NCBI RefSeq assembly: GCF_027887165.1
Contig: NC_077235.1
Coordinates: 51,175,895-51,239,894 of the forward strand
DNA from: Monodelphis domestica
Taxonomy: Eukaryota; Chordata; Mammalia; Didelphimorphia; Didelphidae
DNA: 64,000 nucleotides
Direction: 5' to 3'
Part shown: piece by piece, positions 9,811 through 22,441 of the stretch
Layout of the letters: each line of letters opens with the position of its first letter
How positions within the stretch are numbered: the stretch's first letter is position 1
The notes under the pieces: generated by a model
Seen by the model: only the letters and a program-made list of their open reading frames with translations
What the model was told of the DNA's origin: nothing
The model's database searches: none
Translations under genes and position numbers: made by a program

Positions 9811-10425
9811 GACTATGACCAGGAATATAATTCTGCTAGATTTATAATCTGAGCCTTTGTGGATAAGGGTGGGCTATTTTGCACCTTCTTACAGTATTTA
9901 GCTCTAGAACCCTACCACTGGTTGATTTTGCATCTTTGCCAAACCACCACCAGCACCGACTGGAGAGTTAGTGGAGGCCATTTTTCCTTCACCGACTGCC
10001 ACCCTGAGTTCCTCACCTCTTGTCCCCACCCCCTCATTGGCTTTTACATTTATGGTATCTCCCATCTTTCCCTCTGCTCCACGCTGCTCAAGGCATCCAG
10101 AAGGATGTGCCACATGCTGGACTAGAACCCTGAGTCCCCCCTGGCTCTGAGGACAGACCTCCCTCAACTATGTCTCTGGATTTAATCCTAATAATAATAA
10201 TGACAATAATATCAACAATGACAATAATAATTCCATTTAAATTCGAAAGAACTTTCTCTTTTCTAGCTCACTTGCTCTCCTGTGGACACTGGAAGAAGCT
10301 TTTATATTCACTTAATTATGCAATCATATTTTGTAGCTATGTAGCTTATTCCCCAACAGGGCTGTGATGGGAATGTCCAAATTTTCACCACATGTGCAAT
10401 CAGATATGACTAGACTCTAATGAAA
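9811..10425. other. Mostly unassigned; short AAT/CAA-type low-complexity run
   Basis: No gene recognised. 10186-10235 is an impure TAA/CAA-type run (taataataataatgacaata-like). Around 9990-10100 there is a weak L2-like flavour that I cannot confirm. Confidence 0.4.
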
Positions 10426-10560
10426 GCCATCATTCATTCATTCATTCATTCATTCATTCATTCATTCCCTCATTCAGTAAACATTTATGAAGAACCTACT
10501 AAATGCAACTTAGGGCACCAGATTAGCCAACAAAGTGTTATCTTCCTCAGCATTAAAAAG
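10426..10560 (+). repeat. (CATT)n microsatellite joined to an L2 fragment
   Basis: Ten tandem CATT units (about 10430-10466) lead into CATTCAGTAAACATTTATGA ... AGAACCTACTAAATGCAA, the L2 3' phrase 'ATTTATTAAGCACCTACTATGTGC'. The microsatellite probably grew out of the L2 element's own ATTCATT motif. Confidence 0.8.
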
Positions 10561-11060
10561 CTCTACCCTGGCACTGGTAGCTGGCTGCTCACTTGTTTAA
10601 ATAATTGGGTTGTTTCCAGGACTGTGGCAGAGGCCTCCTCTCAGGCTTCTCCCAAGTCTAGGCATGCTGGCTCATCCATCTTGGCACCTCCATACTGTCT
10701 CCTTGCAGGACTATGCTTCAGTTCCCCCCTCCTTTTTGCAGGCTTTCGCCTGGCCCAAGATGCCCCTTTTTGTTCTCCCTCTGGCCTCCTTAATCTTTCA
10801 AGGTCCCTTAGATATCCCAGCAGTGATTCTCAGCAGCCACCGGCAGAGAGGGGGAATTCCAAGTGGCCCATGTGCATAGGAAGAACATGGCATCACACAC
10901 CCACAGCTGGCAGGGGCCTCAGAAGCCATCTAGTCCAGCCAATCCCCTCACTGTGCCCAGAAGGAAACCAAGGCCTAGATCAGGAGCTGGAAGGCACGCA
11001 CCTCAGAGACCAACTCATACAAGCCCCCCACCCCCACTGGGCAGATGACAAAAGTAGGGG
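10561..11060. other. Mostly unassigned; weak MIR remnant near 10,925
   Basis: No gene recognised. The 10420-11076 open frame spans the L2 fragment, unique DNA and a MIR-like remnant (GAAGCCATCTAGTCCAGCCA), so it is not a coding sequence. Confidence 0.45.
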
Positions 11061-11129
11061 TCAGAAATTGGGATGAAATGTCCAATATTATTGTTTTCAA
11101 ATATTCTCTACAGCCTGGCTGCATCCTAG

Positions 11130-11295
11130 TTCTAGTATAATGCCTTCATTTTACAGAGGAGGAAATTGAGGCCTGGGCAAGGGAAATGATTTGTCCAAGG
11201 TCACACAATTAGTAAGTGGAAGCTTTAAGAATTCAACCAGGTCTTCCATCTGAGTACAGATCTGGTCCTTTTTTCTCCTGTGCCACACTGCCTCC
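11130..11295 (-). repeat. MIR SINE, antisense
   Basis: CATTTTACAGAGGAGGAAAT, TGAGGCCTGGGCAAGGGAAA, ATTTGTCCAAGGTCACACAA, AGTAAGTGGAAGC and CAACCAGGTCTTCCATCTGA are in reversed MIR order. Confidence 0.9.
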
Positions 11296-11436
11296 AGAGG
11301 TGTATACCACCTTCACAACTATATGATAGAGCTGACTTGTATTCTTTTCGAGTTTTCTTAAAATGCTAAATTTTGTTTTGACACAACAGACAAACCTAAA
11401 CTCACTCTGCACACACATAGCCAATAAAAGGTATAC

Positions 11437-11645
11437 TGGGGGCAGCTGGGTAGCTCAGTGGATTGAGAGCCAGGCCTAGAGATGGTAGGTCCTGGGTTCA
11501 AATGTGGCCTCAGACACTTCCCAGCTGTGTGACCCTGGACAAGTCACTTGACCCCCATTGCCTAGCCCTTACCACTGTCTTGCCTTGGAGCCAATACACA
11601 GTATTGGTTCCAAGATGGAAGGTAAGGGTTTATATAAAAAAAATT
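11437..11645 (+). repeat. Marsupial tRNA-derived SINE, full length
   Basis: Head GGGGCAGCTGGGTAGCTCAG, then GATTGAGAGCCAGGCCTAGA, B box GGGTTCAAATGTGG, GTGTGACCCTGGACAAGTCA, CACAGTATTGGTTCC and AAGGTAAGGGTTTATATAAA. An open frame at 11463 starts in the tRNA part of this SINE; an almost identical open frame at 18925 starts in another copy, so both are repeat artefacts. Confidence 0.95.
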
Positions 11646-11674
11646 TTAAAACGATATAATAAGCAGTTTTGCAT

Positions 11675-11915
11675 ATTTGGTAGGGTACTGGACACAGACT
11701 ACAGGAAGACCTGGTTTCGGATTCTACTGTTAGTACCAAATAGCTAGGCAATACTGAGCGTGTCATTTAACTTCTCCAAACCCCAGTTTTGTCATCTGTA
11801 AAATGGCCATAATAAGGAGATAACAGAGGGCTCTGGAATCAGGAAGACTTGTGTTCAAGTCTTACTTCTGATGCATACTAGTAAGTTGCTTAGCCTCTCA
11901 GTGATGTAGAAAACT
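11675..11915 (+). repeat. Two MIR-type SINE cores in tandem
   Basis: First: TACTGGACACAGACTACAGG ... TCATTTAACTTCTCCAAACC ... CATCTGTAAAATGGCCATAA. Second, starting about 11827: GCTCTGGAATCAGGAAGACT ... TTCAAGTCTTACTTCTGATG. Confidence 0.75.
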
Positions 11916-12386
11916 CTCTGAGACTCAATTTTGGGTGAGCTAATGATCTGTATGGATTATTGTTTTGTTGTCAATCGCTTCCTTGGGCTAGAAGCTTAAG
12001 GAGTAGAACCACCATATCAAAGGGTAGAACCAATTTTGCAATTTTTCTTGAATAACTCCCAACTGATTTCCCAAATGGCCAGACAAATGCATGGCTTTAC
12101 CTTGAATGTCTTTGAATGCCACCATTTCCTGGCTATTATCAACATCAGATTTTCATTTTCCATTTTCATTGATATAAAGACCTATTTTAGGGCTGTTTCA
12201 ATTGACATTTCTCAAATTCCTGGTTACTTTGAACACATTTTAGTATTGTCACTGAAAGCGTATCTTCTTTTGAGAATGCTTTGTTCATATCCTTTGACAA
12301 TTTTCCCTTTGCTGAATGACTCAATCTTATTTGCCTAATAACTAATAAATAATAATAAAAATATTGTGGATGTCAGACTTTCTTTA

Positions 12387-12567
12387 AAAAAAAACCAACC
12401 CTTAACTTCTGCCCTAAAATCAACACTATGTATTGCATGGCAGAAGAGCAGTAAGGGTCAGGCAATGGTAAGTGACTTGCCCAGGGTCACACAGCTAGGA
12501 AATATCTGATGTCATATTTGAACCCAGGAACCTCCTGTCTCTAGGCCTGGCTCTCAATCCATTGGTT
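12387..12567 (-). repeat. Marsupial SINE inserted in L1, antisense
   Basis: Reversed SINE text: AACCCTTAACTTCTGCCC, GTAAGTGACTTGCCCAGGGT, CACACAGCTAGGAAATATCT, CTCTAGGCCTGGCTCTCAAT, CCATTGG. The head is truncated and replaced by the CT run that follows. Confidence 0.85.
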
Positions 12568-12691
<124 letters not shown>

Positions 12692-13665
12692 CTACTTTAT
12701 TTTTTTATAATATTCTCTCTACTATGGCTGGTAAAGAATTTCCCCCATTCATAATTGTGAAAGATATCTTCTATTCTCCTTTAATTTTCATGGTATGCCT
12801 TTTTACATTTTGATCATTTATCCATTTGGAATTTATTGTGGGAGATGATATAAAGTGCAAGTCTGAACATAAATTTTTTTTATTGAATGGTTTGTTACAT
12901 AGTTATTTTTTTTAACGGTTAAGGAGTTTGGTCCCAAGGAGTTTGTGTTCTTAACACACAGAAAACTGCTAGATGCATTTGCTTTTAAATGTACCTCATC
13001 TAGTTCATTCTACTAGTACATTTTTCCTAGAATGAGTTGGTTTTGAGAAGTATCGTGTTATAATAAAATTTTGAGACTTGATATTGCCATACGCCCTTCT
13101 TTCCTATTCTTGTACATTGTTTTCCATGACATTCTTGACCTTTTGTTGTTTCACATGAATTTTGTTATTTTTTGTCTAATTCTAGAAAATATCTCCTTAA
13201 AATTGTGGTTGGTGCAGTATTAAATCTATAATTCCAGTAGTGTTGTCATGTTTACTATTTTAGCATAGGCTAGCCATAAGTATTGAATACTTTTCCAATC
13301 GTTTAGGCCCTTTTTTGGTACAAATTATTTTGTCATAGTTTTTATTTGTCTTGGGTATGTATTGTCGGTTAACACTGGGATATTTTGAAATTGTTTTAAA
13401 TAGAATTGAATCCTCTTGCTTTTTGTTAATAACTTACAGAAATGCTGGTCATTTTAGTGGGTTTATTTTGTATTCTGCTATTTTGCTGAAGCTATTTATT
13501 ATCTCAATTAATTCTTTTAAATTTTTTTTCAGGTTTTCCAAGTAAACTATCATATCATATGCAAATGGAGTTATTTTTGTCTGCCCTTTGCCAACGCTTA
13601 TTCTATTAATTTATTTTTCTTGTATTATTGCTATATCAAATGCGTCAGATAATATCCTCTTGCTC

Positions 13666-14070
13666 TGATGTTTCAATTGGAAAGAATCTCAAGTCTTCTT
13701 CCAATTGTGCTGCTTTTTAGTGCCTTTTCTTATTTGTTCTGCCTTCTTTCCATTTTTGTCCTTTATCTGGGCCATTCTATTCCTCAGAGAGGTTACTGCT
13801 TTAAGAATGTCTACCAAATATTCAAAGCTGTCGAGCCTCATGTCCATCTGTTTGTGCTCTTCTTTCAATGATCTTCTATCCATCCATTGGATATTGACTT
13901 TGTTAACTACCCTGACAGCTAAAGTCATAGACACCACTCTCTTGAAGGAACTCAGTCATTGTTGGTGTTCTCCATATTCATAACTGAGTAGAGAGTTAAC
14001 TCTGGGCCCCCTGACTAGCAACCTTCTCCCAAAACTCCGCCGCCATCACTCCTTAGGGGAGGAGGGCCAT
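13666..14070. other. Unassigned, possibly further decayed retroelement
   Basis: No named family recognised. Opposite-strand open frames at 13689-13937 and 13705-13983 overlap each other and have no domain, so I do not call a gene. Confidence 0.4.
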
Positions 14071-14071
14071 C

Positions 14072-14190
14072 CACTTATTCATTGGACATTTTTAAGTGCC
14101 TGCTTAGTATAAGCCAGGGGGAGATGCCAAGATAAGTCTTTGCCCTCAAAAAGTTAGGAGAGATAGCCCATTTACACAAACAACTGTACC
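14072..14190 (+). repeat. L2 LINE fragment
   Basis: ATTCATTGGACATTTTTAAG, GTGCCTGCTTAGTATAAGCC, TTTGCCCTCAAAAAGTTAGG matches the L2 'TTTATTAAGCACCTACTGTGTGCCAGGCA ... CTGCCCTCAAGGAGCTTA' text. Confidence 0.65.
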
Positions 14191-14565
14191 AGGAGGCAAA
14201 ATGGAAATGGTTTCAGTTAACTGCCTCTGAACCTAGGGAGTGCTGGCCACACTTAATATTCTGAATCTGCTAATGAGCTTCATCTTTGTTCTTTGGGAGA
14301 CTGGATTGCCTGACTGAATTAGCTTCCTTTATTCAGTTTAGGACGTTCTGTGGGTCCTTTTTAACATAATCATTTTATTTCATTGTCCTGAGTCCTAGAG
14401 ATGTCCATCATCATCATCATTATCATTATAGCTGGCATTTATATAGCACTTTACATAGATTATCTCATTAATGAGAAGGCGGTTGGTGATGTGGGAAAGA
14501 TTAGGACTCGATGCATAGATGTGGGAGTAATTTGAGTAGAGATGATAACTGAACCTATAGAAGTA

Positions 14566-14618
<53 letters not shown>

Positions 14619-16180
14619 AGAGAAAAGCTTTGTCAGTAGAAGGTGAAAGATGGTTCAGTAAAAGATACAGAAAATCCCAGGGCAGCTAGGTAGTATGAGA
14701 AGGGTATTGTAACATAAGCCAAAGGAAGAGAGAGTCTCCCAAAATGTGGTGGGGAGGAGGAGAAAGATGCTTGCTAACAGAGCCAAAGACTACAGAAAAG
14801 TCAAATGGAATGAGAAGTGGGAAAAGGCCATAAGAGAATTTGAAATCATTAGTAGCCTGGGACAGAGCCATTTCCATAGCATTGTAGTGTTAGGTACCAG
14901 ATTGTAAGGATCTGTCAAGTGAACAGGAGGTGAGGAAGTAAAAGCAATGAGTGTTGATGAGTTTTGCTTGGAGCTTTTCTGTAAAAAGGGAAGAGGATGC
15001 TAGCTTAACGGGGAAGGCGGGATCAAAAAGGGCAGGATTTTTGAAGACTGGGAGGGATTTGGCATACCTGTAGGCAACAAGAAGGAACCAGTAGGTAGGA
15101 AGAGATTGGAGATGAGAGAAAGAGACAAAGAAGAGGAATGATGCACGTGACAAGTCTCTAGAGGAGGCAGAAGAGGATGAGATCAAGAACACAAGTAAAG
15201 AACCTTAACCAAAAGGGTCACCTCTTCCTCAGAGACTGGGACAAAGGAGGAGAAAATAGAAGCTGATATACAGCACTTTTTTAGGAATGGAGTAGGAGAT
15301 AAAAGGGAATTCATGATAGATAGCCTCAATTTCCTTGGTAAAGTAGGAAGTGAGGGCCTCATCTGGGAGGTAAGGTAGAGAGGGTAGCATAGGGAGCTTG
15401 GAGACAAAGAAGCTTAGAATATCAACACTGGGGAGCATGATAGAGAAAGGAAAAGGAAAAGAATCATCTGGAGAGGAAAGCATTACAGCCTCTGCTACAT
15501 GCAGAGTAGGCCCGTTTAAGGTCAGGTAACATGAACTAGTAGTAAGATCTAGTTGGCACAGTTGTGTTCAGCATCACGGATGTAGGAGCAGAGAAGGTCA
15601 ATGATGAAAGTATCTTGAGTTGAGGCTTGGAGATGACAGGTCAATGTGGCAAGAGTTTATGGTCACAGAATTCCAGGACAGAAACATGTCTTCCGGGTAA
15701 AGATTCTGAGGGTAAGGAGTATGAATCCAGACCACGGATGATGAATAGGGAGGACAAGGAAATGTAGAGTGACTAGAGGTTGGGGTTAAGGATGAAGAAT
15801 AAGGTAGGAGCAAAGATGGAAGTCTAAGAGATTGTGATCATAAAGGGAAGTTTCAGACCTGGAAATTTTGAAATAATATAGTTGTATGATGGGAGGATTT
15901 AAGATATAGCCATCCATACCTTAGCAGAGGAGGCAGAGTTAAGATGGAAGTCATCTGAAGCCTGGAAGAGACTGATCAAGCAAGAGGCCAAGTTGTTTGG
16001 GAGGCTATTAACATGCATATTGAAGCCTCCAAATATTAGGACTGGGATGGGGTGTAGTAGAAGACTGTGAGGCATGTATTGAATTCTTTGAGAAAGGAAA
16101 GTGAATCACCTACGGGTCCATAGATGTCTGGAATAAAAATACCAAGAGCTCATATTTTCCAGTGCTTTCAAAAGTTCAGA
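14191..16180. other. Purine-rich unique or fossil-LINE sequence; (GA)n run inside
   Basis: Contains a MIR-type fragment (CATTTATATAGCACTTTACA, about 14434) and a pure (GA)n microsatellite at about 14569-14613. The rest (14640-16160) is G/A-rich on the plus strand and has the look of an old LINE (AAAGGGAAGAGG..., GATTGGAGATGAGAGAAA...), but I cannot name it. No exon or intact frame. Confidence 0.4.
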
Positions 16181-16270
16181 TAACTTTACTGACAGTGACG
16201 AGCTTCAAAATAACACTGGGACATAGGGACTATATAGATGAGGAAGCTGAGGCTCATCAAAGTAAAGTAA
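16180..16270 (-). repeat. MIR remnant, antisense
   Basis: AGATGAGGAAGCTGAGGCTC followed by AAAGTAACTTGAGCGAG, the reversed MIR core with decay. Confidence 0.6.
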
Positions 16271-16610
16271 CTTGAGCGAGTTGATGGAGTGAGTCTAAAA
16301 GGAGGATAAGATTGTTGAGCAACGTCAGCAGGAGGGCATGGAGGCTTCACACTCCTACCAGGTGGCCCAATGTGTTGAGAAATGGAATACCCAGTGTCCT
16401 CAGAGGTATCTAAGGATTCAATGTCTTCCAGAGAGAGTCAACTTTCCAGTAGCATGAGAATATGCAAAAAGGAGGAGAGGAAGAGGACAAAGAGGAAGGA
16501 GAATTTAACAAAAACAATAAAGATATTTATAAGTGACTTTTAGGGGACTGGACCTGTGATTTAATTGTATAGGAAACTGCCTCTATTTATACCCATCTGC
16601 AACTGTTGGG
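16271..16610. other. Unassigned sequence, no gene seen
   Basis: Nothing recognised beyond weak purine richness. Confidence 0.4.
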
Positions 16611-16619
16611 CACTTTCTA

Positions 16620-16775
16620 GTCATTGAAATTACCGAAGGGCACCGAAAAGTTAAATGATTTGCCCAGGGTCACCTAACTGATATGTGGCAGAGGTAAGAC
16701 TTGAATTCAAATCACATGTCTCTTGTCTCTGAGGCCATCTCTATCCACTACGCCACATTGCCTCTGACTTCTCTA
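16620..16775 (-). repeat. MIR SINE, antisense
   Basis: TTAAATGATTTGCCCAGGGT, CACCTAACTGATATGTGGCA, GAGGTAAGACTTGAATTCAA, then CTATCCACTACGCCACATTG. The last piece is the reversed A-box end, so the copy reaches close to its 5' end. Confidence 0.9.
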
Positions 16776-16825
16776 CAAGACACAGTAACAAAAGGCGTGG
16801 ACATAACATGTTTTCAAGTTTGCAA

Positions 16826-17010
16826 TGGTGGCAGCTAGATAGCACAGTCCATAGAATACCAAGCCTGGAGCTGGAAAGACCTGAATTCAAATGTGACCTC
16901 AGATACTTCCTAGCTGTGTGATCCAGGACAAGTCAATTAACCTCAGCAGCCCTTGCCACTCTTCTGTCTTAGAACTGATACTAAAACAAAAGTAGGAGTT
17001 TGATAAAAAA
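16826..17010 (+). repeat. Marsupial tRNA-derived SINE, diverged
   Basis: GTGGCAGCTAGATAGCACAG, AAGCCTGGAGCTGGAAAGAC, TTCAAATGTGACCTCAGATA, GTGTGATCCAGGACAAGTCA and an AAAA tail (about 17004). More diverged than the other copies, so probably an older subfamily. Confidence 0.85.
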
Positions 17011-17371
17011 AAAGTCTTTTTTAATGAAGCTTACAATGAACATTATATTATACACTCCGTCATCTTATGTCTCATACCAACCCCATAAGGACACAATGGA
17101 AAGAGAGAGTAGGGGAAGATGCGGGCAGGGGGTGGGAGGCCTAAGAAAGATGGAGATTAGCATGTGGGTAAAGGCAGCAGGGGAAGGAGGCTTTAATCAT
17201 AGCAAAGGGTGACCTGGAATCAATGGAATTTTAAGAGCAGTAGTTGGGAGTTTCAGGGAACATCCTTGTTGCCATGGGACCACCACTCTTCAGTATTCAG
17301 TGATGACAAAGCACCGTGCTAGGCTACTTGTCAGCAGTGTCCTCTCTTAAACACTGGTGATAGAGGAGGCC
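17011..17371. other. Unassigned sequence, no gene seen
   Basis: Nothing recognised. Confidence 0.4.
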
Positions 17372-17783
<412 letters not shown>

Positions 17784-18240
17784 GCTAGGTAAATTCTGCA
17801 TGGTTGGTATGACTGAATTCACATTCATAATTCCCTATTCCAAGATGACCAGAAATGATACACATCCCAAAGACAGTTCTATAAAGAGTGGGGCCTAATG
17901 TCAGGCACTAAGCCCTTGGTGGAGTGGCATGGGGAAGGGGGTATGGGGGCACAGTGCCTGGGGCCTGTGGTTGAGGGCCCTGCATGAGCTCCATAGCAGG
18001 GGCCTGGGTCTGTTGAAATCTAGTAATGGAGATGCTCACATTCAATTTCCCAATCTTTTTCTAAGCTATCCCACCTACCCCATCCTTTGAATCCCAACTC
18101 AGATCTCTTCCTCTGATCCTTTCTCTGGTGTCCCTCCACTCTGAGGGGTGCATTTCTCTGTTCTTCCATGCAAGCATATAAAATAACTACTCTTATTTGT
18201 GTATATATCCCATTTCTCCTACAAGTCTAGAAGCTCTTGG
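17784..18240. repeat. Probable L2 LINE fragment (18,040-18,240); remainder unassigned
   Basis: ACCCCATCCTTTGAATCCCA, CAGATCTCTTCCTCTGATCC and TGGTGTCCCTCCACTCTGAG resemble L2 3' coding text. 17784-18040 is unassigned. Confidence 0.4.
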
Positions 18241-18490
18241 TTTAGGAAGAAGTCTCTTTCTAGAGCCAGAGGACCTGGGTTCTACTACTTAGTTCCTGTA
18301 TAACCTGACATGCAGTCCAAATTACTTCTTCCTAGGTCTCAGTTTCTTTCTCTGTAAAATGAGGAAGGTGCACTCAATGATCTCTATGCTTTAAAGCTTT
18401 GATCCTGTGGCTGTACAAAATGTATCTTTGCACCCTCAGCTCAAAGTTTAAGACCTTGTATAATGTCTGTTGAGTGACTGAACAAATGGA
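18241..18490 (+). repeat. MIR/THER1 SINE
   Basis: CTCTTTCTAGAGCCAGAGGA, CCTGGGTTCTACTACTTAGT, CTCAGTTTCTTTCTCTGTAA, CAATGATCTCTATGCTTTAA, GATCCTGTGGC: core and 3' arm present. Confidence 0.75.
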
Positions 18491-18689
18491 GCAATTTTCT
18501 ATCTATGCCACACATCCCTTTGACATTCAACAAAAAATGATCAGATCGCTTCCCCTTGTTCTTGGAGAGAGAAAGGCTGCCTCCTTCTACAATGGCTCAA
18601 GATTACATTGGGAACTAGCATTTATTTCATTGTTCTGAGTCTTCTCTTTTTGACTCTGATATGAAGAATGGTTGAATGTCAAAACTCAT
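18491..18689. other. Unassigned sequence
   Basis: Nothing recognised. Confidence 0.4.
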
Positions 18690-18835
18690 TGAAATTTTAG
18701 AGATCATCTAGCCCAAGTTTCTCATTTTATATAGAAAGAAACTTGGACCCAGATGCCAAGGTCCTGCAATGAGTAAATGAGAGCCCAGATTAGACCCCAA
18801 GTCTGTTGATTCCCAATAGAGGTCTCCATCTTTTT
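18690..18835 (-). repeat. MIR-type SINE, antisense
   Basis: AGATCATCTAGCCCAAGTTT, TCTCATTTTATATAGAAAGA, then AAGGTCCTGCAATGAGTAAA: decayed reversed core. Confidence 0.55.
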
Positions 18836-18881
18836 TTTTTTTTACCACAATGTGTAGTTCAATTTTTTTTTGTGGTGGATC

Positions 18882-19114
18882 AAGAAAAGCCTCATGGTTG
18901 GGGGCATCTGGGTAGCTCAGTAGATTGAGAGCCAGGCCTAGAGACGGGAGGTCCTGGGTTCAAATGCGGCCTAATACACTTCCTAGCTATTTGACCCTGG
19001 GCAAGTCACTTGACCCCCATTTTCTAGCCCTTACCACTCTTCTGCCTTGGAATCAATACACAGCATTGATTCCAAGATGGAAGGTGAGGGTTTTAAAAAA
19101 AAAGAAAAGCCTCA
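18882..19114 (+). repeat. Marsupial tRNA-derived SINE with perfect 13-bp target-site duplication
   Basis: Full-length element from GGGGGCATCTGGGTAGCTCA to the AAGGTGAGGGTTTTAAAAAA tail. AAGAAAAGCCTCA flanks it exactly (18882-18894 and 19102-19114). The A-rich start of the duplication fits L1 endonuclease nicking. Confidence 0.96.
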
Positions 19115-19925
19115 AGGAAATAAGAAAGAAATTGTCAGGAATCAATGGAGGACTGTTATTTAGAGCTTTTGGACTACAGAGACTCCCTTCCTTCCTCTGT
19201 GCCTTCCCATACTGGGTGACTTCTTCACCATATCTTTCTGTCCTACTCCAGAGGGTCTCCCATCCGGTAGACAAATGGATCTTTGGACTCAGCTGCTATG
19301 GTCCAAGTATCCCTGCTGTGGCACTTCCCACATGCCAATGAAAAAGAAATCTCCAGTTTCAGCCCAGGCTGAAGGTTCCCAACTCCAGAATGTTCTACGT
19401 CTTTCATTCTCTTACATTCTTCAGTTTGAAAGACTATTGCATGGGTTCCTCTTCCTATTAGAAAGGGAAGAGGCGATTTTGATAGAATATGCTGGGAGTT
19501 CAAAAGCTTCCACCATTGACAACACACTGTTATATGAGAGTATTTAACTTTTCACCTATCCAGCAACTTGACACACACAGCCACATTTGTTTGGTTGTAA
19601 ACTACAGTGCTCCTTTTGTTACCAAACCATTGCATAACTTCGAGAATTCCTTCCTGCACAAGTCAAAGTTAATTATATTTATTGGAACAACATTCTACAG
19701 GAGAAGTTACCACATTGCCAATCTGATTCTCAAGCTTCCATTTTTATGATTGAAATTCCAGACTTCCACTGATGAGAGAGCTCATCATTGCAGAGACGCC
19801 CATCCCCAATGCCAACTGCTCTTCTTCTGTGCCTTTGCCCATTAGGTGACTTCTTTACCATATCTTTCTGGTAAATCCCCAGTAGAGTTTCCACCCAAAG
19901 CTCCCCAGGACTTCCCCAGCTCTTT
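19115..19925. other. Unassigned, with an internal ~40-bp duplication
   Basis: A 40-bp segment at 19201-19240 recurs at 19831-19870 with about 33 of 40 positions identical; both copies end in CCATATCTTTCTG. This suggests two copies of an old unnamed repeat or a local duplication. No gene seen. Confidence 0.5.
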
Positions 19926-20245
19926 AAGCTTTTTGAGTAGAATTTAAGTCCTCAAGGTCAGGGAATGTTTTAATGCTTGGTCTTTGTATTCCCACGGGGA
20001 AGGGGACTTGGAGGCCCTCTAGTCTAGTACCATCAATTTAAAAAGGAAGAACTGAGACCTAGGGAGGGAAAGGGACTTACCCAAGGTCACACAGAGGATC
20101 TTAGAGCAGGAACTGGAAAGGACATCAGAGACTCTTATTTTACACTTGAGGAAACCGAGGCCGAGGGGGTGAGATATCTTGCATGAAATGTGAGATTTGA
20201 ACCCAGGCACTTTGACTTCAGAGCTAGTACTCTTCCCACTGAACC
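19926..20245 (-). repeat. L2 3' end followed by two antisense MIR cores
   Basis: AATTTAAGTCCTCAAGGTCA ... GTCTTTGTATTCCC is an L2 3' phrase on the plus strand. Then come two reversed MIR cores: GGGACTTACCCAAGGTCACA, and ACTTGAGGAAACCGAGGCCG ... TGAACCCAGGCACTTTGACT ... CCCACTGAACCATGCTGCC. Confidence 0.75.
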
Positions 20246-22405
20246 ATGCTGCCTCTAATATTAGAGTAATAATACTAATAATGATAACAGCACCTCTGTT
20301 AGGGGCTTGTTGTAAAGATCAAATGCAATGATGTATGCAAAGCCTTTTGCAAAGTGTCTAGCTACTTAATGAGCAGCTTTCATACATGTGTAATCTCATT
20401 GATCCAGATGCTCCTTCCAGCAAACACTGATCACAACTGGTCCGTGCCAGCCCATCCTCTGGGGCCACCGTTTGTATTTCCCCATGTTGCTCTGAATGCC
20501 TGTTGGCTGAGTTTGGCTTGGTTTCACCCAGCCATATGGTCTTCTTCATTCTCCCTCTGTGACTAGCTGGCCTCCTTTTCGAGCCATACCTCTTCTTCAT
20601 AGTGCTTTCAGATTTCAATTGCCAGTTGCTCCTGGAGAAGCAGAAATGTCCTGCTAGACTTGAAAGCATCTTCCCAGTCCCAGGACTGATCAGGAGGGCC
20701 CCAGGTGTGCCAGAGCTTTTTGTGTTCGGGTCATTGCCTATTTGCCAGAAAGGCTTTTGGGGGCCAGGACGGGAGTGGGAGCAGAGTTCGAGCTCAGGTA
20801 TTATGATCCACTATCCAATAAGGAATGAGGATGCTAGGAAAACTGGAATAAAGACCGCATTTGTCATAGATCTCATCCCAAATCCATTGCAGTGAGAAAG
20901 GAAAGACAGCATCAGCCACTCTACCAGAACCACAGGTGATCTCTGGTTGGGGCTGCCCAGCAGAGAACCTTTGTCTTCTTCCAGTGTCTGGAGAAGGAAT
21001 GAATAAGCTCCTCTTGTCCTTGAGAACTACGGAGTGGTCTGTAGGTCCAGAAAAATGCCCATTTTAATAGAAAAAGACTCCATTTTTAATGGAGTCATCT
21101 CTCTGTGCCCCCCCTCCCCCCTCCTCAATTTGGCTTATCAGGAAGGTAGGGAAGTAGCTCCATCCCCAGAATTGTTCAGCAGCCCGCCTTCCCAGGAGAA
21201 AAGCAGTAGGACCCCTTCTGTCTGGGGCCTATTATGAAATGTGTAGTGGCCTATTGTCTCCGGCCAGGAGTCTGGAGTGTTGGGTGGCCGGCAAATTACC
21301 TATTCCTGGTCTTGCTGGCATGGTGCAGAGGGTCAGAGGTGCTGGAATTCCTAATCCCCCCAATGAGGCGGCCTTACGGGAAACTTGGGAAATGCGTGTG
21401 CCGCGTGTGCGTGCGAATGTGTGTGCGTATGGACAGGGGCACACCCGCACGAGTGTGTGCACGAACCTCGCACTAGTAGGGCTGCACACCGTCGTGGAAA
21501 AAGCAGTGCTCACCAAAGTTAGGGGGAGCATAAAGAGGCCTTTGTTGGCTGGGCGATAACAGTTCCTCATTTGTGAGATCCTTGTGTATAAAGTTATATA
21601 ATTCAGCCTGGCCTTTTTTTTTTTCCTTCGGAGCTGACTGCGGTTTCTGAATTGCCGAAATGACTTCCCATATGTGATAGGGATTGGACTGTGAGAACTC
21701 TGCAGGTCATTAGGCAAGGTGGGGGGTAAGGAGAGGGTGTAGAGGTGAGGCCAAGGGGTGGCGGCAGTGGCGGCAGGGCTTCCCAAGAAGGCAGCAGCTA
21801 TTCTCCGGCGCTTTATTTCTGTTTGCTTCCAGAAGCCGGAAACTTCTGAGTCCTAGGTCGTTTGTGCTTCAATTCTCTCCATCTAGGGGAGGTGAGAGAT
21901 ACTGCTCTGTCATACCGTCTCAGAGATTATTTGTGGAATACTTTAAAATGGAGGGGGGGGCTTCCCAGCGATTTTAAGGGCGGACTTATCCAGTTCTACA
22001 CCCGTGTCGGTAATTAGCCAGCCACCAGTGTAGTTCCGCTAACAAACAGGTATTGATTTCTTGCCTCAAATGAGTTTGGGGTTCTATTTCGGGCCGGCCA
22101 CAGCACAAATGAAAAGTAGCACCAGCCATTCTGGGATTGGACTCCGAGACTCAACCGCTTGAATTTTTCCGAAGCTTGTGAGCCTGGCTAAATTGTCCTA
22201 GGAACACCAGGCATTTGGAGCGGGGAAGGGATCGCTCGGCTTCCTGGCATCCCCCTCCCCACCATTGTACAAATGTGTTAACTGAGAGGCAGAAGGGACT
22301 GGTGAAATAGAATTCAGATCCTGGGAGCAGGCAAGGGTTGTTCATGTCCAGCCATTTCTCTAAGAGCGCCACTGAAATTCCTTATCCACTACCCCGGGAT
22401 TTAAA

Positions 22406-22441
<36 letters not shown>

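Noticed and set aside
10420..11076. 218-codon plus-strand frame
   Set aside because: Starts in a (CATT)n microsatellite, crosses an L2 fragment and a MIR scrap. No domain.
11463..11747. Frame beginning MRARPRDGRSW, seen again at 18925
   Set aside because: Both start in the tRNA-like head of marsupial SINE copies; the shared protein start is a repeat artefact and not a gene family.
12036..12338. 100-codon plus-strand frame
   Set aside because: Lies in antisense L1 3' region; opposite strand to the element.
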